Positions 11,640-20,349 are shown, counted from the stretch's first letter. The stretch: DNA of 64,000 nt from Paenibacillaceae bacterium GAS479 (GCA_900105225.1 LT629764.1:2807501-2871500), one strand, 5' to 3'. Numbers and translations are program-made. Notes: generated by a model not told the origin, from the sequence alone.

Positions 11640-11692
11640 CGACAGGCGGGACTTGCGATTAACAAGCCGCACATACTGCAATAAGCTGTCGA
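11640..11692 (+). promoter_or_regulatory. Additional structured leader upstream of the preQ1 riboswitch
   Basis: CGACAG (about 11640) pairs with CTGTCG (about 11686-11691), enclosing an inner hairpin of GCGG and CTTG with CAAG and CCGC around CGATTAA. It ends directly before the riboswitch aptamer. I do not recognise it as a known RNA class. Confidence 0.4.
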
Positions 11693-11693
11693 T

Positions 11694-11733
11694 CGCGGTT
11701 CGTAACCATCCCGCGTTACCAAAACTAGGGGGG
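11694..11733 (+). promoter_or_regulatory. preQ1-I riboswitch controlling translation of the queuosine-precursor transporter
   Basis: Stem P1 is CGCGG (11694-11698) with CCGCG (11711-11715). The loop TTCGTAACCATC keeps the class-I pattern, with its 3' cytosines free to pair with the downstream G-run. The A-rich tail TTACCAAAACTAGGGGGG ends in the Shine-Dalgarno itself (11728-11733), four bases before the ATG. This matches the very small preQ1-I aptamers of Bacillus and Thermoanaerobacter: ligand binding forms an H-type pseudoknot that hides the ribosome binding site. The downstream gene is a YhhQ/VUT-type transporter, the expected target. Confidence 0.85.
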
Positions 11734-11737
11734 AATT

Positions 11738-12424
11738 ATGTTTAATTTTTTGTGGGGCGTATTTTTCGTCTTTGTTAATTTTGCGCTATTTCTGACCTGC
11801 TTCCGGCTATTTGGAAAAATGGGGCTGTACGCCTGGATTGGTTTCGCGACAGTGCTCGCCAACATCCAAGTAACGGAGACGATCGAAATGTTTGGCATCG
11901 TCATGACGCTGGGCAACACGATTTATGCCTCGCTGTATATGACGACCGATCTGATCAATGAACGATACGGGGGTAAGGATGCCCGCAGAGCGGTTTGGTT
12001 CGGCTTTTTCATCCTGCTCGCCACTACTGTCATGATGCAGATGGTACTGAAGTTTGATCCTGCGGAAACGGATTTTGCGCGCGAATCACTTGGCACGATT
12101 TTCGGCCTTATGCCACGTCTTGCGCTGGCCAGCCTGAGTGCATACTTGATCAGCCAGTATCTGGATGTTCGCGTGTTCTCGGCGCTTAAGCGGAAATACA
12201 GCGGACGCAATCAGTTCTGGATTCGCATCAACGGGAGCACGATTCTGAGCCAATTCGTCGATTCCCTCGTGTTCTGCACGATAGCGTTCGCCTTTTATCC
12301 AGGGTATACATGGAGCATCTGGATTCAGATTTTCCTAACGACATATCTCCTTAAATTCGTTATTTCGGTCGCTTCCACGCCGGTCCTTTATATCGCTCGC
12401 TCGTTCCGATTTAAGGATGAGTAG
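11738..12424 (+). CDS. Queuosine precursor (preQ0/preQ1) transporter, VUT/YhhQ family
   Basis: 228 residues, an integral membrane protein with about six hydrophobic helices. Family landmarks of the DUF165/YhhQ group are visible: TGYAS-like segment FGNTIYASLY written here as LGNTIYASLYMTTDLINERY, followed by GGKDARRAVWFGF, then SAYLISQYLDVRVF and WIRINGSTILSQFVDSLVFC. The DLINE-Y-G-K and S-Q-F-V-D-S motifs are the hallmarks of this family, which takes up the deazaguanine precursors of queuosine-modified tRNA. GGGGGG lies five bases before the ATG and is part of the preQ1 riboswitch, so translation should fall when preQ1 is plentiful. It stands alone as a single-gene unit. Confidence 0.9.
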   Translation: MFNFLWGVFFVFVNFALFLTCFRLFGKMGLYAWIGFATVLANIQVTETIEMFGIVMTLGNTIYASLYMTTDLINERYGGKDARRAVWFGFFILLATTVMMQMVLKFDPAETDFARESLGTIFGLMPRLALASLSAYLISQYLDVRVFSALKRKYSGRNQFWIRINGSTILSQFVDSLVFCTIAFAFYPGYTWSIWIQIFLTTYLLKFVISVASTPVLYIARSFRFKDE

Positions 12425-12556
12425 GCGGTTCCGCTAAGTGGTGGTCTCGTCGGTACAGCCGGTGAATCAGCGCAAGTGTATGTAGCGTTGCGCAAGCAGG
12501 ATTAGCCGCATCACCTGCCGAAGGATTTTTAGAATAACGTTTGGAGGTGTTCCGTC

Positions 12557-13075
12557 ATGAAGCTCAGGCCAGACTTATCCACCGTTCCGGAATTTGAGAT
12601 TCCTTATGTCACTTGTGTGCCAGAAGGGGATCTGATCGAGCTGTTAATGGGGCAAAAGGACAAGACGTTAGCCCTGCTCAGCGGCCTAAGTGAGGACCAA
12701 GCGTCTTTCCGCTACGCTCCCGATAAATGGAGCATACGCCAAGTAATCGGACATATTACGGACAATGAACGTATCATGGGCTATCGTCTTCTGCGGATTG
12801 CACGGGGCGACCAAACTGAGCTGCCCGGATATGATGAGAATCTACTCGTCGCTGGAGCTCCGTTCGACGAGTGGAGTCTCGAATTTGCGCTGGCGGATTA
12901 TGCCGCGGTTCGGGAGTCGACGCTGACACTGCTGCGTGGCCTGCGGCTGGGCGACTGGGAGCGCGAGGGCGTAGCCAACGGCTTGCGTCATACCGCGCTT
13001 CTGATCGCCTCCGTCATTAGCGGCCATGAGCTTCATCATCTGAAAGTACTGCGGGCTAGGTACGGTGTGGTATAG
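12557..13075 (+). CDS. DinB-superfamily protein
   Basis: 172 residues; GGAGGTGTTCCGTC precedes the ATG. It shows the DinB four-helix-bundle pattern: LLSGLSEDQASFRYAPDKWS then IRQVIGHITDNERIMGYRLL, where the first metal-binding histidine of the family lies in GHITDNE, and a C-terminal ISGHELHHLKVLRARYG carrying the other two histidines. Members bind a divalent metal, and some are thiol-dependent transferases (bacillithiol or mycothiol) or of unknown function. A strong bidirectional terminator follows, shared with the convergent DUF817 gene. No operon partner is present. Confidence 0.88.
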   Translation: MKLRPDLSTVPEFEIPYVTCVPEGDLIELLMGQKDKTLALLSGLSEDQASFRYAPDKWSIRQVIGHITDNERIMGYRLLRIARGDQTELPGYDENLLVAGAPFDEWSLEFALADYAAVRESTLTLLRGLRLGDWEREGVANGLRHTALLIASVISGHELHHLKVLRARYGVV

Positions 13076-13080
13076 ACCAG

Positions 13081-13126
13081 AAAAAACCGCTGGACTTCAC
13101 GAATTCGTGAGGTTCAGCGGTTTTTT
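13081..13126. terminator. Bidirectional terminator between the DinB and DUF817 genes
   Basis: AAAAAACCGCTG and CAGCGGTTTTTT flank an inner TCACGAATTCGTGA palindrome. A-run and T-run lie on opposite sides, so it works in both directions. The last codons of the convergent DUF817 gene (stop at 13097) are inside the hairpin. Confidence 0.92.
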
Positions 13127-13906
13127 GCCTTTGAGTGCGGCTACCAGCAGAATGCTGATGATAACGAGTAAAAACCAGGAGCTGAGCTTGCCCCAATGGA
13201 CGATTGTCCAACCGAGCTGCTGGTCCGGGTAGGACCAGGCTCCAAGCAGAGTGGAGATGTTCTCGGCCAGCCATATGAACAGCGCGATCAGCAGAAAACT
13301 CGCCAGCACCGGCATACGCAAATGTTGCCCGGCTACGCGGTACTGAACGATGGAGCGCCAGAACAGTAGGAAGATAAGGCCAGTCAGCCACCAGCGGAAA
13401 TCCGGAAGCCAGTGATGGGTGAAGAAGTTGGCGTAAATGAGCGCGGCGAGTCCTGTCGACAGCCTGGCGTCCGGCCATTTGTGAAAGTGCAGGTCCAGTC
13501 TGCGCCAAGCTTGGCAAATATAACTGGCCACGCTGGCGTACATGAAGCCGCTATACAGCGGCACGCCGCCGACTTTGCTCCAGCCTTCGCCGGGATAACT
13601 CCAGGAGCCCATGTTTACCTTGAACAGCTCTAGAGCGAGCCCGATGATGTGGAACAGCATAACGACTTTAAGCTCGCCAAGCGTTTCCAACTTCGACAGC
13701 AGCATGCCGGCTTGGGCGGCCAAGCAGATAAGTAATATTAAGTCATACCGAGCAATGCCGGGTATGGTGATAACCTTGGTTATGCCGAGAGCCCCGAATA
13801 TAATTAGGGGGAACACGCAGCTAAGCGCTTGCTTCCAGCCAAAATCGAGCAGCATCGCGGCTTTCAGGTATAGCGGTCTTTTCCCGGCGGTAGTTGTTTC
13901 TCCCAT
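13097..13906 (-). CDS. DUF817 family integral membrane protein (YoaT-like)
   Basis: 269 residues with about eight hydrophobic helices. Conserved stretches typical of the family include GLALELFKVNMGSWSYPGEG, VPLYSGFMYASVASYICQAW, and the C-terminal FIWLAENISTLLGAWSYPDQ followed by QLGWTIVHWGKLSSWFLLV. The two SWSYP/AWSYP motifs look like an internal repeat. Its function is unknown; B. subtilis YoaT is the nearest named relative I can recall. The start is ATG at 13906 with GGAGAGCAACGAC upstream. The final residues (KPLNLTNS) are encoded inside the transcription terminator. Confidence 0.85.
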   Translation of the reverse strand: MGETTTAGKRPLYLKAAMLLDFGWKQALSCVFPLIIFGALGITKVITIPGIARYDLILLICLAAQAGMLLSKLETLGELKVVMLFHIIGLALELFKVNMGSWSYPGEGWSKVGGVPLYSGFMYASVASYICQAWRRLDLHFHKWPDARLSTGLAALIYANFFTHHWLPDFRWWLTGLIFLLFWRSIVQYRVAGQHLRMPVLASFLLIALFIWLAENISTLLGAWSYPDQQLGWTIVHWGKLSSWFLLVIISILLVAALKGKKPLNLTNS

Positions 13907-14040
13907 GTCGTTGCTCTCCTTTTTCGTCTCCTACGCAAAAGGGAACGAATCGAACGGTTGAAAAGTTTGCTCGGTTACAACAATAAGGCTTGCACTTAAA
14001 ATGCGCTGAGGCCGTGGAAGTCAGTTGTGAAGCTGGAAAC

Positions 14041-14523
14041 TTACAGTCCTGCCGTCAGAACGCCAGCGAAGCGTTCCAACTGAACGCGGTCGATCTCGTT
14101 AAAACGATCCGTCGACGGGCTGTCGATGTCGAGCACGCCAAGTAGCTCACCCCTAGGCGTCAGCAGTGGAACGACGATCTCGGAGCGCGATGCAGCATCG
14201 CAGGCGATATGGCCAGGGAAAGCATGCACATCCGGGACAAGCATGGTCTCTCTGCGCTCGGCTGCCGTGCCGCATACGCCGCGTCCGACCGGAATACGCA
14301 CGCATGCGGGCAGTCCTTGGAAGGGACCGAGCACGAGGCCTTTTTCATCCAGCAGGTAGAAGCCTGCCCAGTTAATATCCGGCAAAAACTGTCCCAGCAG
14401 TGCCGAGGCGTTGGCGAGGTTGGCAATGAAATTCGGCTCGTCCTCAATCAGCGACTGCAGCTGACGAATAACGGTATCGTACTGCTGCTCTAGAGTGCCT
14501 TCATATACAGTGGTGTGGAACAT
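14041..14523 (-). CDS. GAF-domain free methionine-(R)-sulfoxide reductase
   Basis: 160 residues from the ATG at 14523, chosen because AAAGGGG lies upstream; the frame runs 30 codons further without a ribosome binding site. The whole protein is one GAF domain of the YebR/fRMsr type: NFIANLANASALLGQFLPDI, WAGFYLLDEKGLVLGPFQGL, then PACVRIPVGRGVCGTAAERR and HIACDAASRSEIVVPLL. The three cysteines in PACVR, GRGVCG and HIACD are where the family's catalytic and resolving cysteines sit. These enzymes reduce free methionine-R-sulfoxide with thioredoxin. It stands as a single gene. Confidence 0.9.
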   Translation of the reverse strand: MFHTTVYEGTLEQQYDTVIRQLQSLIEDEPNFIANLANASALLGQFLPDINWAGFYLLDEKGLVLGPFQGLPACVRIPVGRGVCGTAAERRETMLVPDVHAFPGHIACDAASRSEIVVPLLTPRGELLGVLDIDSPSTDRFNEIDRVQLERFAGVLTAGL

Positions 14524-14721
14524 GTTGTATTTCCCCTTTCTAAACTCATAAGCTTCATTATAACGGCTCACCTCCTCTTTTAGCATCTTTGGGCTGCTGG
14601 ACATTCCTGACAACCTTTTGTCGGTTGCAGCCGGTGAGCGGTCAATTCAATTTAGGCCAATTTCGCCATTGACTCCCTCCTCATGGCTAGGATAGAGTTA
14701 CGGATGGAAGGAAGTGTTCGT

Positions 14722-16509
14722 GTGTCAGGGGAACAAAAGAGAGAGAGGAAGAAAGCAGGGGGAGGCTGGGCCGTTTATAAGGAAATGCTCTTTCACTATG
14801 TGTTTCCGCAGAAGCGGTTGCTTATCTGGTTGAGTGTGCTACTGCTCCTCTCAATCGGGCTCCAGCTTGTCAATCCACAAATTATCCGTTATTTCATCGA
14901 CACGGCCCAGGGCGATGGCAATTTGTCAGCGCTATACTACGCGGGCGGCTTTTTTATTTTGTTCTCCCTGCTGCAGCAAGGCATATCGGTCGCGGCATCC
15001 TATTTCAGCGAGAATCTGGGCTGGACGACGACCAATAAACTGCGCGCGGAGCTGGCGGAGCACTGTTTGTCTTTGGACATGGGCTTTCACAAAACCCAAA
15101 CCTCCGGCGCGCTGATTGAACGGGTGGACGGCGATGTAAACGCGCTGGCGAATTTTTTCTCCAGCTTCATCATCCATCTGGCAGGCAATCTCGTCCTCAT
15201 GCTCGGTATTTTGGTGCTGCTATATCGCGAGAATTTCTGGATCGGCCTTGCTATGACTCTTTTTGTCGTTGGTGCGGTATATGTCATCCAGTGGATTCGA
15301 CGTTACTCCGTGCAGCTGTGGAAGCGTTGGAGAGAGATGAACGCGGAGTTTTACGGCTTTATCGGGGAGCATCTAGAGGGAACGGAGGACACTCGTGCTA
15401 ATGGCGCGGCCGGTTACGTAATGAACCGGTTCTACGATTTTACTCGTCGTATGCTGCCGCTTCGGCTGCGGGCTTTTCTCGGATTCGCTACTATGTGGAG
15501 CACGACGATTCTCGTCTTCGCGCTCGGCAATGGGGTTGCATTTCTCGTCTGTGCCTGGCTTTGGAAGAGCGGTCAGGGCGGACTGACCATCGGCTCCATC
15601 TATTTGGTGTTCTATTATACAGAGCTGCTTGCCAAGCCAATCGAGAAAATCAGAACTCAGCTGGAGGACCTGCAAAAGGCTGACGCCAGCCTGATTCGCG
15701 TACGCGAGTTGCTTGCGACTAAGCCGAAAATTCAGGACGGTCCGGGGGTGCAGCTACCTGACGGCCCTTTGTCCGTGGAATTCCGCGATCTGGAATTCGC
15801 TTATGAAGAAGGCAGCCGCAATACGCTGCATCGGCTGCAGCTGAAGCTGGAGCCCGGCCAGACTCTTGGCTTGCTCGGCCGAACGGGAAGCGGCAAAACA
15901 ACGCTGGCCCGGCTGCTGTTGCGGTTCTACGATCCGCAAAAGGGCGGCGTTCATCTGAATGGCACGGATATTCGGGATTTTAAGTTGCATGAGCTGCGTC
16001 GTAAAGTAGCGATGGTGACGCAGAACATTGAAATTTTGGAAGGAACGGTGAGGGACAATCTGACGTTGTTCGACAACGGTATTCCCGACAACCGTATATC
16101 CGCGGTGCTGCATGAACTCGGTCTCGGAGCCTGGCATGACGCGCTTCCGGAGGGGCTGGACACGGTGCTCGCTTCCGGCGGCGGCAGTCTTTCGGCTGGA
16201 GAGGCACAGCTGCTCGCTTTTGCCCGGGTGTTTCTGACGAACCCTGGGCTAGTCATTCTCGACGAAGCCTCCTCGCGGCTTGATCCGATGACGGAAGCGC
16301 GGATCGAGGCGGCGATCTCGCGCCTGCTGGAAGAGAAAACCTGCATCATTATTGCCCATCGGTTAGCAACGGTTCAGCGGGCTGACCGAATCCTTATTCT
16401 GGAGAACGGACAGATGCTGGAGAGCGGCGAGCGCGAACAACTGGCTAGGGATCCTAAATCTCGCTTCAGCCGCATGCTGGCTGTCGGAATGGATGAGGTG
16501 CTGGCATGA
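14722..16509 (+). CDS. ABC exporter half-transporter, canonical ATPase subunit of a heterodimer
   Basis: About 595 residues. The start is uncertain: the frame is open from ATG 14683, but GGAAGGA at 14706-14712 best serves the GTG at 14722. An N-terminal six-helix membrane domain is followed by an ATPase with Walker A GRTGSGKTTLARLLLRFYDP, Q-loop VTQNIEILEGTVRDN, an altered signature LSAGEAQLLAFARV (Ala for Gly), Walker B LVILDEASSRLDP with the catalytic Glu, and H-loop IIIAHRLATVQRAD. It overlaps the next gene by 4 bp (ATGA), so translation is coupled and the two should form one heterodimeric exporter. Substrate unknown; drug or lipid export is the usual role. Confidence 0.9.
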   Translation: MSGEQKRERKKAGGGWAVYKEMLFHYVFPQKRLLIWLSVLLLLSIGLQLVNPQIIRYFIDTAQGDGNLSALYYAGGFFILFSLLQQGISVAASYFSENLGWTTTNKLRAELAEHCLSLDMGFHKTQTSGALIERVDGDVNALANFFSSFIIHLAGNLVLMLGILVLLYRENFWIGLAMTLFVVGAVYVIQWIRRYSVQLWKRWREMNAEFYGFIGEHLEGTEDTRANGAAGYVMNRFYDFTRRMLPLRLRAFLGFATMWSTTILVFALGNGVAFLVCAWLWKSGQGGLTIGSIYLVFYYTELLAKPIEKIRTQLEDLQKADASLIRVRELLATKPKIQDGPGVQLPDGPLSVEFRDLEFAYEEGSRNTLHRLQLKLEPGQTLGLLGRTGSGKTTLARLLLRFYDPQKGGVHLNGTDIRDFKLHELRRKVAMVTQNIEILEGTVRDNLTLFDNGIPDNRISAVLHELGLGAWHDALPEGLDTVLASGGGSLSAGEAQLLAFARVFLTNPGLVILDEASSRLDPMTEARIEAAISRLLEEKTCIIIAHRLATVQRADRILILENGQMLESGEREQLARDPKSRFSRMLAVGMDEVLA

Positions 16510-18392
16510 AGACAAGGCATTTCTTCTGGCGGATGATTGGCTATCGACCCGGCTATTATTTGCTCAACCTGCTCGTCTGGACACTGATTCATATGGTCCC
16601 GCTCGTCCCCGGCCTGCTGACGAAGGCGTTTTTTGATCATCTGGAAGGGAGTTACTCTTTCCCTTATGGCGTATGGGCGATTGCAGCGTTGCTCGTCGCG
16701 GCGGCGCTCGGCCGCATCGCGCTAATTTATCTCGGATGTTTAACGGATGTGAATGTACGCACCCGCATCAGTATGCTTCTGCGCCGCAACATGCTCGCTC
16801 ATGTGCTGCGTGAACCGGGAGCGCGAGCGATTCCTTCCTCACCGGGAGAGGCGATCAGCAATTTCCGCGACGATGTTGAGCAGTCGGAGGATGCGGTGAG
16901 CTGGTCGGTCGATATGCTTGGCCTGGTCGGCTTTGTCGTCGTGGCTAGCTGGATTTTAGTGTCCATCGATCTGCAACTGACCGTACTCGTATTCGTGCCG
17001 CTCATCCTTGTCGTGACTGCCGCACAGATTGCCACGGCGCGCATCCAGAAATACCGTGCAGCTAGCCGTGAGTCTACGGCTAAGGTGACGGGTGCGATCA
17101 GCGAGATGTTCTCGAACGTTCAGGCAATTCAGGTCGCTGGTGCAGAAAAGCGTATTGTAGATCGCTTTATACAGCTCAGCGAGCATCGGCGCGAGTCGAT
17201 GGTTAAGGATAAGCTGCTGACGGAGACGCTAACCTCGGTGTTCACGAACTCGGTCAATCTGGGAACAGGGTTGATCTTGGTGCTTGCTGGTTATAAGATG
17301 CGCAGCGGAGACTTCACTGTTGGTGATCTGTCGCTATTCGTTTATTATTTGACCTTTGTCACCCAATTGATCTCCAACTTAGGCAATTTCATGACCTACT
17401 ACAAACAGATGGCAGTCAGCTTCGAGCGCATTAAGACGATGCTGCAGGGAGCACCGGCATCGCTGCTCACCAAAGCGGCTTATATCGGAATTGGCAAGCA
17501 GCGAGTCGAAAAGGGCGATGCGGCAGCAAGCCGACGCAAGTCGGAGGCATCAGCTGGGAGCGTCGCAACGCGAGATGCGGCCTCAGGCGATGAGAGCAAG
17601 GAAGCGCAGGCGGTCATCGCTTCGACAGAGGACGAGTTGCTCGTCCCTGTGTATCAGGCACCGCCGCTGGAGGTATTGGAGGTGCGCGGTCTGTCCTATC
17701 GCTTCCCGGAGACGGGGCGGGGCATCGAGGATATCGACCTGACGCTGCGGGCCGGCTCCTTTACCGTCGTGACGGGTATGATCGGCAGCGGCAAAACGAC
17801 ACTCGTTCGAGCGCTCCTTGGGCTGCTGCCTGCGGAGGCTGGGGAGATCAACTGGAATGGTGAACGGGTCGAACACCCAGCTGATTTCTTCATCCCTCCA
17901 CAGAGTGCCTATACGGCTCAGATTCCACGGCTCTATAGCGATCAGCTTCGCAACAATATTTTGCTCGGACAGCCGGAGCGTCCGGGCAGTCTTTCCCGGG
18001 CGCTGCATGCGGCCGTAATGGAGGATGACATCGGCGGGCTGGAGCAAGGTCTCGATACAATGGTTGGTCCACGCGGTGTGAAGCTGTCCGGCGGGCAAGC
18101 CCAGCGGACAGCTGCGGCAAGGATGTTGGTGCGGGATGCGCAAATGTACGTATTCGATGACTTGTCCAGTGCGCTGGATGTGGAGACCGAACGCCGTCTG
18201 TGGGAGCGACTGTTTGAGGAGCGCGGCGATGCCGCCTGTCTCGTTGTCTCCCATCGCAAAGCCGCGCTTGCGCATGCGGATCACATTATCGTTCTCCATA
18301 ATGGACGAATCGAAGCCGAAGGCAATGCGGAGGAACTATTGCGCACAAGCGACAGCTTCCGTCAGCTCTGGTACGGCGAAGAGACCGGCTGA
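16506..18392 (+). CDS. ABC exporter half-transporter with a degenerate ATPase site
   Basis: 628 residues, coupled to the previous gene. The N-terminal membrane domain is followed by a long linker of about 65 residues rich in Ala, Ser, Lys and Glu (EKGDAAASRRKSEASAGSVA). The ATPase has Walker A GMIGSGKTTLVRALLGLLP, signature LSGGQAQRTAAARMLV, Walker B MYVFDDLSSALD and H-loop CLVVSHRKAALAHAD. The residue after the Walker B Asp is Asp instead of the catalytic Glu, while the partner keeps Glu but has the weaker signature. That makes one catalytic and one degenerate site, as in TM287/288- or BmrCD-type heterodimers. The linker insertion is unusual for the family. Confidence 0.9.
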   Translation: MKTRHFFWRMIGYRPGYYLLNLLVWTLIHMVPLVPGLLTKAFFDHLEGSYSFPYGVWAIAALLVAAALGRIALIYLGCLTDVNVRTRISMLLRRNMLAHVLREPGARAIPSSPGEAISNFRDDVEQSEDAVSWSVDMLGLVGFVVVASWILVSIDLQLTVLVFVPLILVVTAAQIATARIQKYRAASRESTAKVTGAISEMFSNVQAIQVAGAEKRIVDRFIQLSEHRRESMVKDKLLTETLTSVFTNSVNLGTGLILVLAGYKMRSGDFTVGDLSLFVYYLTFVTQLISNLGNFMTYYKQMAVSFERIKTMLQGAPASLLTKAAYIGIGKQRVEKGDAAASRRKSEASAGSVATRDAASGDESKEAQAVIASTEDELLVPVYQAPPLEVLEVRGLSYRFPETGRGIEDIDLTLRAGSFTVVTGMIGSGKTTLVRALLGLLPAEAGEINWNGERVEHPADFFIPPQSAYTAQIPRLYSDQLRNNILLGQPERPGSLSRALHAAVMEDDIGGLEQGLDTMVGPRGVKLSGGQAQRTAAARMLVRDAQMYVFDDLSSALDVETERRLWERLFEERGDAACLVVSHRKAALAHADHIIVLHNGRIEAEGNAEELLRTSDSFRQLWYGEETG

Positions 18393-18441
18393 GTTAGCCT
18401 CAACAAGTCAAGTAATTGTTTGAGCAGCGACTATCATTTAG

Positions 18442-18498
18442 TAAGCCATTCCCTGAAAGGAAACATTCTTTTCGGAGGGAGTGGCTTATTCTATTTTT
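18442..18498 (+). terminator. Terminator of the heterodimeric exporter operon
   Basis: TAAGCCATTCCCT and AGGGAGTGGCTTA form a long stem, then a T-rich stretch (ATTCTATTTTTTG). Confidence 0.8.
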
Positions 18499-18730
18499 TG
18501 CGAATAGATGCAGGAACTCAGCAAGGACAAGGGATACGGGCCCTCGAATGTAAAAAACGACAAGCTAAGTCATGAATGACATATTCAGCTCAACCTACCC
18601 TATAAGGCATCTTCAAGTAAAAAGCGACCAACAAAAGCAGGATTCACAAATTTACAATTGACCGTCCAGGCAGGTAGCATAGGGGTATAACAGTTGTGAG
18701 TAAAAGGAGTTACTCTCTTTTTTTTCACGA

Positions 18731-18745
18731 TCTGAAAGCGCTTGC
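18731..18745 (+). promoter_or_regulatory. cre-like (CcpA) site upstream of the sulfatase
   Basis: CTGAAAGCGCTTGCG matches the TGNAANCGNWNNC core of the catabolite-repression element and misses the outer two positions. A weak promoter (TTTACA at 18651, TAGCAT at 18675, 18-bp spacer) lies about 50 bp upstream. The rest of 18500-18827 shows no gene. Confidence 0.5.
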
Positions 18746-18827
18746 GACCAAGAGCGATTCTCTAGGTGAAGCGATGGTTCACGAGGCTCTGTCTGCTCTA
18801 TTCAAATGATATTTAGGAGGAACGACC

Positions 18828-20336
18828 ATGTCGCATAAGAATGAACAATCGCCAAGCCGTCCGAACATCCTATTCATCCAAACGGATCAGCAGCGGGTCG
18901 ATACGCTGCGCAGCTATGGCGGGCAAGTATGCCAAACCCCGAATTTGAACCAACTGGCGGAAGAAAGCGTCGTTTTTGAAAATGCCTACACGAGCTGTCC
19001 GGTATGCACACCGGCAAGGGCCTCGATGCAAACCGGATTGTATCCGTTCAAACACGGAATGCAGACTAACACCTACGGCATGGGCAGCATGGTACATGAA
19101 TTGCCAGATACGCCGCGGCTCCTCAGCAGACAATTGCAGGAGGAGAATTACAACATCGGTTACACAGGCAAATGGCATCTTGGCTTCGGGCCGGAGATGG
19201 GCAAATGGCTGCAAGGAAACACCGCCTATATCCGCTTCCCTGATATTGCTGCAGGCAATCGGTCGATGCCTACAGACGTTGGTTATGAAGCCGACGATTT
19301 TGCGGGTCACGGCGGCGGAGGTATGGGTTACCCGGAATTCAAGAAGTATTTGGCGGATAACGGGCTTACTTGGCAGGAAGAAAATAAAGTCAGCGGCCAT
19401 TTTGAGTTTCACTATGCTTCCGAATTGACTTCGCCGATCGAGTCTTCCGTGGAATATTATTTGACGGAGCGGGCGATTCACTATATCGATCAGTTCCGTG
19501 ATCGGGAGGAGCCGTTCTTCTTCTCCTTGAACTTCTGGGGACCGCATGAGCCTTACGTTGCGCCGACGGAATTCCTGAACTGGTACCGCGATGTGGAGCT
19601 TGAGCCATGGCCGAACTTCTACGATGACAATAAGGATAAACCGTCCATCCACCAGATTAAAAAAGGAAATACGAAGGAATGGGCCGATTTCGTTCCGTAT
19701 ATTAAGCATTATTATGCCGCTATGAGCAGCATCGACGCCCAGGTCGGACGTCTGATGGACTACTTGAAAAAGCATAATCTGTATGATAATACGATTATTA
19801 TTTTCACAGCCGACCATGGTGAGTCGCTTGGTATTCACGGCGGTCTTTGCGACAAATCATTCTTCATGTATGAAGAAACTTGCCGTATTCCGCTCATCGT
19901 CAAGCCGGCCAGTGGTCTGGGGGAAACACGCACGGAAGCAAGCTTCGTGGGAACTTGCGATATTCATGCGACGATTCTCGATCTGGCAGGAGCTGGGTCC
20001 CCTCCAAAAGGATCGGACGGCAGATCGTTCGCTCCGATGCTGGATGGAGAGGCTGTGGCCGAATGGCCGGATTGCGTCGTAACCGAGGGAGCTGGCCTCG
20101 AGGGCGCTATGTTCACCCAACGCATGCTCCGCAAAGATACGTACAAGTATGTATTCAATTGCGGCGACATGGACGAGCTTTACGATCTGACAATCGATCC
20201 TCACGAAATGACCAATCTGGTCAAACATGAGGATTACGCAGGGAAGCTTGCTGAGCTGCGTCAGTCGCTTGCCGATTGGATGGTCCTTCACGAGGACGGT
20301 CTGCTGAAGCAATTCAAGCGTATGCGCATGGAATAG
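18828..20336 (+). CDS. Sulfatase (alkaline phosphatase superfamily)
   Basis: 502 residues; AGGAGGAACGACC precedes the ATG. The formylglycine motif C-x-P-x-R is CTPAR in SCPVCTPARASMQTGLYPFK (residues about 60-80). Other sulfatase features are ILFIQTDQQRVDTLRSYGG near the N-terminus (metal ligands), GYTGKWHLG with the conserved Lys and His, FSLNFWGPHEPYVAP, and FTADHGESLGIHG near residues 325-340 with the Asp-His metal ligands. There is no signal peptide, so the enzyme is cytoplasmic and probably acts on an imported sulfated sugar. The cre-like site upstream fits that. The Cys needs an FGE-type maturase encoded elsewhere. Confidence 0.92.
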   Translation: MSHKNEQSPSRPNILFIQTDQQRVDTLRSYGGQVCQTPNLNQLAEESVVFENAYTSCPVCTPARASMQTGLYPFKHGMQTNTYGMGSMVHELPDTPRLLSRQLQEENYNIGYTGKWHLGFGPEMGKWLQGNTAYIRFPDIAAGNRSMPTDVGYEADDFAGHGGGGMGYPEFKKYLADNGLTWQEENKVSGHFEFHYASELTSPIESSVEYYLTERAIHYIDQFRDREEPFFFSLNFWGPHEPYVAPTEFLNWYRDVELEPWPNFYDDNKDKPSIHQIKKGNTKEWADFVPYIKHYYAAMSSIDAQVGRLMDYLKKHNLYDNTIIIFTADHGESLGIHGGLCDKSFFMYEETCRIPLIVKPASGLGETRTEASFVGTCDIHATILDLAGAGSPPKGSDGRSFAPMLDGEAVAEWPDCVVTEGAGLEGAMFTQRMLRKDTYKYVFNCGDMDELYDLTIDPHEMTNLVKHEDYAGKLAELRQSLADWMVLHEDGLLKQFKRMRME

Positions 20337-20349
20337 AAGCTAATTGGTC

